DNA of 64,000 nucleotides from Risungbinella massiliensis (GTDB lineage: Bacteria; Bacillota; Bacilli; Thermoactinomycetales; Thermoactinomycetaceae). The notes below the pieces were generated by a model that was not told the origin of the DNA, did no database searches, and saw only the letters and a program-made list of their open reading frames with translations. The position numbers and the translations under genes are program-made. Of the stretch, positions 60,154-64,000 are shown one piece after another. Positions within the stretch are counted from its first letter, which is position 1, and each line of letters begins with the position of its first letter. The stretch spans positions 1,400,816 through 1,464,815 of the forward strand of contig NZ_LN812102.1 of assembly GCF_000942395.1 (NCBI RefSeq), given 5' to 3'.

Positions 60154-60758
60154 TTAATTTGGTTCCAATTTATTTCCCTCAAATTTGTTTGATTTGATCT
60201 CAGAAAATATATTAGAAAATGTGACTTCATCTTTATTGGGTATAGTAGAGAGCGAATTTTCTATTTCATCCAATCTGGATAATACATATTGAATATCTGA
60301 TTTTGTAGCAGGTTGCTTATCTGACTTTAAGTTATAACCAAGTTGACCACTTACTTCCAAAGTAGCCCACTCCACATCTTCTATACTGACAATACCTACT
60401 TGTCTAAGGCGTGCCTCCAATCCATCTATTGTTAATCTTAACTTTTTAGATTTGTTAGATTCACCTGTCCATTCTCGATCACAATCTTCGCTTTACCTGT
60501 ACTTATTGTTTCGAAGCCATCAAACTTTAACTCTAAGTACTCAAATAAAATCATTAAAAATACCAGAACGAGTGCTGCTAGAAACGTATACCCAAGTCCA
60601 TATCCTGTAACTGGTTGAATTAATAATGTACCAAGACCGATCATTACAATAACTTGGGGAATTGTCATTTGTGATATTGATTTTCTACCACCCAAACGCA
60701 ATAACATAGTTCCTACGAGAAATATCAAAGTAGTTTTCCAAATAATACTAAAGATCAT
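60154..60758 (-). pseudogene. YetF-like DUF421 membrane protein, frameshifted
   Basis: The first part (start ATG 60758 behind GAGAGGTGA) encodes three helices and LLRLGGRKSISQMTIPQVIVMIGLGTLLIQPV, then stops after NLTNLKS at 60438. The rest of the domain, LTIDGLEARLRQVGIVSIEDVEWATLEVSGQLGYNLK, continues in the next frame to 60154. Adding one A to the A5 run at 60443-60447 restores one ORF. So this is a single-base deletion, a sequencing error, or a slip site. An upstream in-frame extension to 60896 has no ribosome site. The 300 bases 60759-61060 hold nothing else recognisable. Confidence 0.8.
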
Positions 60759-61060
60759 ATTATCACCTCTCTGAGTGATAATATTTCCAGTTACTAAATG
60801 AATACACCTTGTATTAGTCAATTTAAAGAAGAGGGCAAAACCAGGAACTTGTCCTGCATCATATGGATAAAACTTGTACAAATTTAGTAGTGACATTTAA
60901 GAATCCTAATCTCGTATTTGTTCTGCTTTTCTCACAGCTATGGTTTGATCTATTTGAGCGTGATAATGCCTATATTCTTTATTTTTTCGAAACCCCTAAA
61001 ATCTAAATTCATACACGGTTTTCTATCCTTCCTGAAGTACCTATTATTTCTAATTTAATT

Positions 61061-61079
61061 GATAGTGATTATCAATGTC
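61061..61079 (+). promoter_or_regulatory. Fur box 1
   Basis: GATAGTGATTATCAATGTC resembles the Fur consensus GATAATGATAATCATTATC; it lies 26 bases upstream of the -35 element. Confidence 0.7.
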
Positions 61080-61104
61080 AATTTATTTTTCGAAAAAATA
61101 TTTA

Positions 61105-61133
61105 TTTACAAATAATTTAAACTGGGCTATAGT
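61105..61133 (+). promoter_or_regulatory. Promoter of the siderophore operon
   Basis: TTTACA, 17-base spacer, TATAGT, flanked by Fur boxes on both sides, which fits tight iron repression. Confidence 0.75.
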
Positions 61134-61150
61134 GAGATCGTACTTTTGAT

Positions 61151-61169
61151 GATAATGATTCTCATATTC
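61151..61169 (+). promoter_or_regulatory. Fur box 2
   Basis: GATAATGATTCTCATATTC, a close match to the Fur consensus, lies just after the predicted transcription start and 25 bases before the first start codon. Confidence 0.85.
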
Positions 61170-61193
61170 ACTAACTGGTTAGGGGGCATTTAT

Positions 61194-62570
61194 ATGAGTT
61201 CCATAAGATTTAACAATCAGCATTATCTAGATCGACAATCTTCCCGAGAGTCCAATGCCCGTTCGTATCCAAGACGAATCCCAATCGCTATCCGAAAGGC
61301 AATGGGGATTCAAGTAACCGACGTGGAAGGAAAAATATATTATGACTGTTTGGCTGGGGCTGGTACATTGGCACTTGGTCACAACCATCCGGTTGTTCGA
61401 GAAGCAATTGAAAAAACACTTCGTTCTGAATACCCTTTACATACGTTAGATCTTACAACACCTATCAAAGATAAATTTGTAGAGGAGCTGTATTCTGTAC
61501 TTCCCCATTCTTTCGCTCAGAAAGCAAAGATCCAGTTTTGCGGACCTGCTGGGACAGATGCAGTTGAAGCAGCTCTCAAGATCGTTAAAACCGCTACAGG
61601 AAAACGCTCCATCCTTTCTTTCCAAGGTGGTTATCATGGAATGACTCATGGAGCATTAAGTCTGATGGGCAATTTAGGTGCAAAAGAAAAGATTCCAGGT
61701 CTAATGTCTGATGTCCATTTCTTACCATATCCCTACGAATATCGGTGCCCATTTGGTATAGGAGGAGAAGAAAGCATTAAGATTCACCAGCACTTCATCG
61801 AACGGTTTCTCGACGATCCAGAACGTGGAGTTACCCAACCAGCTGGGCTAATCTTAGAAATGGTACAAGGTGAGGGTGGCGCAATTCCTGCTCCAGATCA
61901 CTGGGCAAACCACATTCGTAATATTACCAAAAAACATAATATACCGATGATTATAGATGAGATCCAGACTGGTTTTGGACGAACCGGGAAGATGTTTGCC
62001 TTTGAACATGCTGAGATTGAGCCAGATGTCTTAGTATTATCCAAAGCAATTGGTGGATCTCTGCCTTTAGCGGTTGTCGTATATCAAGAAGAATTGGATC
62101 AATGGGGTCCAGGAGCTCATGCAGGTACTTTTCGTGGGAATCAGATGGCCATGGCTGCTGGTTTGGCTACGATTTGTTTCATTCGTGAAAACCAAATTGC
62201 AAACCATGCAGCCAAAATGGGTGAGCTTCTACAGAGTAAATTACGATTGATTCAACAGGCAACGAGTTCAATCGGAGAGGTACGTGGAAGAGGACTTATG
62301 ATTGGGGCGGAAATTATCAACCGACATCTATCTCCTGATCATCTGGGAAGTTATCCAGCACATCCTGAGCTAGCTCGTTTGATCCAGCAAGAGTGTTTCA
62401 AACGTGGGCTAATCTTAGAATTAGGTGGTCGTCATGGTAGCGTTGTGCGATTCTTACCACCACTGATTATTACATCCGAACAAATAGAAGAGATTACAAA
62501 TATTTTTGGAGAAGCAGTTCTAGCGGCTGAGCGACAATCTTCCCCACATCAGGAGGCTAGCATCTTGTGA
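61194..62570 (+). CDS. dat: L-2,4-diaminobutyrate:2-oxoglutarate aminotransferase
   Basis: A 458-aa class III PLP aminotransferase: YYDCLAGAGTLALGHNHP, FCGPAGTDAVEAALKIVKTATGK, GGYHGMTHGALSLMG, IIDEIQTGFGRTGKMFAFEH (PLP-binding Asp) and LSKAIGGSLPLAVVVY (catalytic Lys). It makes 2,4-diaminobutyrate from aspartate semialdehyde. The GTGA overlap with a diaminobutyrate decarboxylase gene and the Fur boxes show that it feeds 1,3-diaminopropane into a hydroxamate or citrate siderophore (schizokinen/rhizobactin-like route). ATG 61194 follows GGGGG; an in-frame ATG at 61146 lies within the Fur box. Confidence 0.93.
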   Translation: MSSIRFNNQHYLDRQSSRESNARSYPRRIPIAIRKAMGIQVTDVEGKIYYDCLAGAGTLALGHNHPVVREAIEKTLRSEYPLHTLDLTTPIKDKFVEELYSVLPHSFAQKAKIQFCGPAGTDAVEAALKIVKTATGKRSILSFQGGYHGMTHGALSLMGNLGAKEKIPGLMSDVHFLPYPYEYRCPFGIGGEESIKIHQHFIERFLDDPERGVTQPAGLILEMVQGEGGAIPAPDHWANHIRNITKKHNIPMIIDEIQTGFGRTGKMFAFEHAEIEPDVLVLSKAIGGSLPLAVVVYQEELDQWGPGAHAGTFRGNQMAMAAGLATICFIRENQIANHAAKMGELLQSKLRLIQQATSSIGEVRGRGLMIGAEIINRHLSPDHLGSYPAHPELARLIQQECFKRGLILELGGRHGSVVRFLPPLIITSEQIEEITNIFGEAVLAAERQSSPHQEASIL

Positions 62571-64000
62571 AGGAACAAAATTGGGATCAATGGTTTCTGA
62601 ATAATTCGGTTGGCTCTACTATTAATCATAATCTAGCAAGTGAAACAACCCGCGCAGCTATACAAGAGCACTTTGCTAAGCTATCTCAACCATACAGTGG
62701 CGCTAGCACTTCTGAAATAGAAACGAAAGTAGCCCAAATAGATATTTGTCCTGATCAAGGAATTCCTTTGACAAAAGCACTATTTGACTTATCTCAAAGT
62801 GTACTTCAACACTCGATCGTAGTACACCACCCACGTTCGATTGCGCATCTTCATTGTGCACCACTAATCCCTGCTCTGGCAGCAGAACAATATATCTCAG
62901 CTACCAATCAGTCTATGGATTCATGGGATCAGAGCTCAGCAGGGTCATTTGTTGAAAATAGGATGATCGAGTGGCTTTGTCAATTGTATGGCTATTCCAA
63001 CTACGGGGATGGGGTCTTTACGAGTGGTGGGACACAATCCAACCTCATGGGAATTCATTTAGCTAGGGATCACTTCTCCCAAAAAACATGGAATTGGAAT
63101 ATTCAACAACAGGGTTTACCACCTAAAGCATCTCGATTACGAATCTTGTGCTCAGCAATTGCTCATTTTACTGTGCAACAATCAGCTGCTCTGCTTGGGT
63201 TAGGATCACAAGCTGTCATCTCGATCCCTGTTGATAAACAGCAACGGATGTCCATCTCTCATCTAAAAGAAACAATTGATCAGTTGCTAAGTGAAGGATT
63301 TGAACCATTTGCGATTGTAGCAACTGCTGGGACAACCGATTTTGGCAGTATTGATCCACTAACTGAAATTGCAGAAGTCGCTCAGAAACACTCCATTTGG
63401 CTTCATGTTGATGCAGCATATGGAGGTGCCCTTATTCTTAGTAATCAAGAATCTACGAAATTGGCTGGTATCTCTCAATCAGACTCAATCACAGTCGACT
63501 TTCATAAATTGTTTTATCAACCGATTAGCTGCGGAGCTTTTCTCTTGCGAGATCAAGAGAATTTCCGATACATCCGTCTCCATACTGATTATCTCAATCC
63601 AGAAGATGACGAGGAACAAGGTGTTCCGAATCTAGTAAATAAATCCTTGCAAACAACTCGTCGCTTTGATGCCTTAAAGTTGCTTGTTAGCTTGCAGACA
63701 TTAGGGAGAGAACAGTTTGCCAAGATGATTGAGACAACGATTGATTTAACACAAGACATAGCCAAATATTTATCAGATCATTCTGAACTAGAGATTGCCA
63801 ACACTAATCCGGAGATTAATGCTATCGTTTTCCGATTTAAAGGTTCAAACCTTGAACATTCCGATAAAAAACTTGATGAGATCAACCTACAGATTCGGCA
63901 AGCTCTTTTACAGTCCGGTTCAGCTGTGATCGCAAAAACGAAATATAACGGTCATGTTTATCTCAAATTTACATTACTCAATCCACGTACAAAGCGATCT
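62567..64000 (+). CDS. ddc: L-2,4-diaminobutyrate decarboxylase, 3'-truncated by window edge
   Basis: The frame is open for 478 codons from GTG 62567 (AGGAGG ten bases upstream) to the window end. It is a group II PLP decarboxylase: HPRSIAHLHCAPLIPALAAEQYISATNQSMDSWDQSSAGSFVE, GVFTSGGTQSNLMGIHLARD, ATAGTTDFGSIDP, HVDAAYGG and the PLP lysine in VDFHKLFYQPISCGAF. It converts diaminobutyrate to 1,3-diaminopropane. Start overlaps the aminotransferase stop (GTGA). Siderophore synthetase genes are expected just past the window. Confidence 0.94.
   Translation, partial: MKEQNWDQWFLNNSVGSTINHNLASETTRAAIQEHFAKLSQPYSGASTSEIETKVAQIDICPDQGIPLTKALFDLSQSVLQHSIVVHHPRSIAHLHCAPLIPALAAEQYISATNQSMDSWDQSSAGSFVENRMIEWLCQLYGYSNYGDGVFTSGGTQSNLMGIHLARDHFSQKTWNWNIQQQGLPPKASRLRILCSAIAHFTVQQSAALLGLGSQAVISIPVDKQQRMSISHLKETIDQLLSEGFEPFAIVATAGTTDFGSIDPLTEIAEVAQKHSIWLHVDAAYGGALILSNQESTKLAGISQSDSITVDFHKLFYQPISCGAFLLRDQENFRYIRLHTDYLNPEDDEEQGVPNLVNKSLQTTRRFDALKLLVSLQTLGREQFAKMIETTIDLTQDIAKYLSDHSELEIANTNPEINAIVFRFKGSNLEHSDKKLDEINLQIRQALLQSGSAVIAKTKYNGHVYLKFTLLNPRTKRS

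Noticed and set aside
60759-60896. 46-residue N-terminal extension of the YetF-like gene
   Set aside because: Not hydrophobic in the family's manner and without ribosome site; GAGAGGTGA precedes ATG 60758.
1-64000. CRISPR arrays, rRNA, tRNA and prophage modules
   Set aside because: I looked for direct-repeat arrays, tRNA-like clover sequences and phage structural genes and saw none; a covariance-model scan would be needed to exclude small RNAs.

Overview
The window reads as the chromosome of an endospore-forming Firmicute of the order Bacillales. The evidence is PolC-type replicase, spoVR, a spoVAC-spoVAD-spoVAE operon, four tandem YheC/YheD-type spore-coat ATP-grasp genes, B. subtilis-type neighbours (ytoI-ytkL, adaA-adaB-alkA), strong AGGAGG ribosome sites with many TTG/GTG starts, and moderate-to-low GC. 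The gene mix (several YheC/D paralogs, lasso-type precursor, RRNPP regulators) suggests Thermoactinomycetaceae or a relative, but this is an inference from memory.

Region 1 (1-5.4 kb): the 3' part of an ABC-F protein, then an accessory patch. A leftward operon encodes an unknown 102-aa protein, a lasso-peptide-like precursor (42 aa, found by reading the sequence) and a PqqD-like leader-binding protein, but no lasso cyclase or B2 protease. Divergent from it is an RRNPP-type HTH-TPR regulator whose 3' end overlaps a 41-aa peptide gene made of three F-x-[NT]-E-P-P repeats. An unknown gene and an orphan ABC-2-type permease follow.

Region 2 (5.5-9.9 kb): polC. Region 3 (10.1-15.3 kb): a second RRNPP regulator whose own C-terminal tail carries the same kind of motif (F-E-T-D-P-P-E), placed directly behind a perfect internal ribosome site. 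Divergent from it is a four-gene set (small WH/FC protein, DUF6875-like protein, HAD phosphatase, kinase-like protein). Both regulator loci share an 11-bp sequence, TTTATCCAATG, in the divergent intergenic region. This pair of loci is the best candidate for an undescribed system: peptide signalling controlling two small biosynthetic loci.

Region 4 (15.3-28.6 kb): ytoI, ytkL, a small lipoprotein, a sigma-K-like promoter driving four YheC/D ATP-grasp genes plus an acetyltransferase, an NlpC/P60 hydrolase, spoVR with a MITE-like element in its promoter, and an M-box magnesium riboswitch before mgtE. Region 5 (29-36 kb): a complete branched-chain amino acid ABC transporter (SBP, two permeases, two ATPases), and a striking tryptophan/tyrosine-rich repeat membrane protein. 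Region 6 (36-46 kb): MerR/TipAS regulator, a DJ-1 fragment, a YngK-like secreted glycoside hydrolase, the adaptive-response operon, housekeeping enzymes, a DRT/Abi-like reverse transcriptase and a Ser/Thr kinase with a SPOR domain.

Region 7 (46-53 kb): twin small proteins ending GGGCD, cupin, GNAT, hydrolase, and a spoVA-2mob-like operon (2Duf-spoVAC-spoVAD-spoVAEb) with a near-perfect sigma-G promoter and a divergent DUF1657 gene. Region 8 (53-61 kb): a clpP-small protein-ArsR operon, an ECF vitamin transporter co-transcribed with a P1/DmpA-type peptidase, a second copy of the MITE-like repeat, and a frameshifted YetF-like gene. Region 9 (61-64 kb): two Fur boxes around a promoter driving diaminobutyrate aminotransferase and decarboxylase, the start of a siderophore operon that runs off the window.
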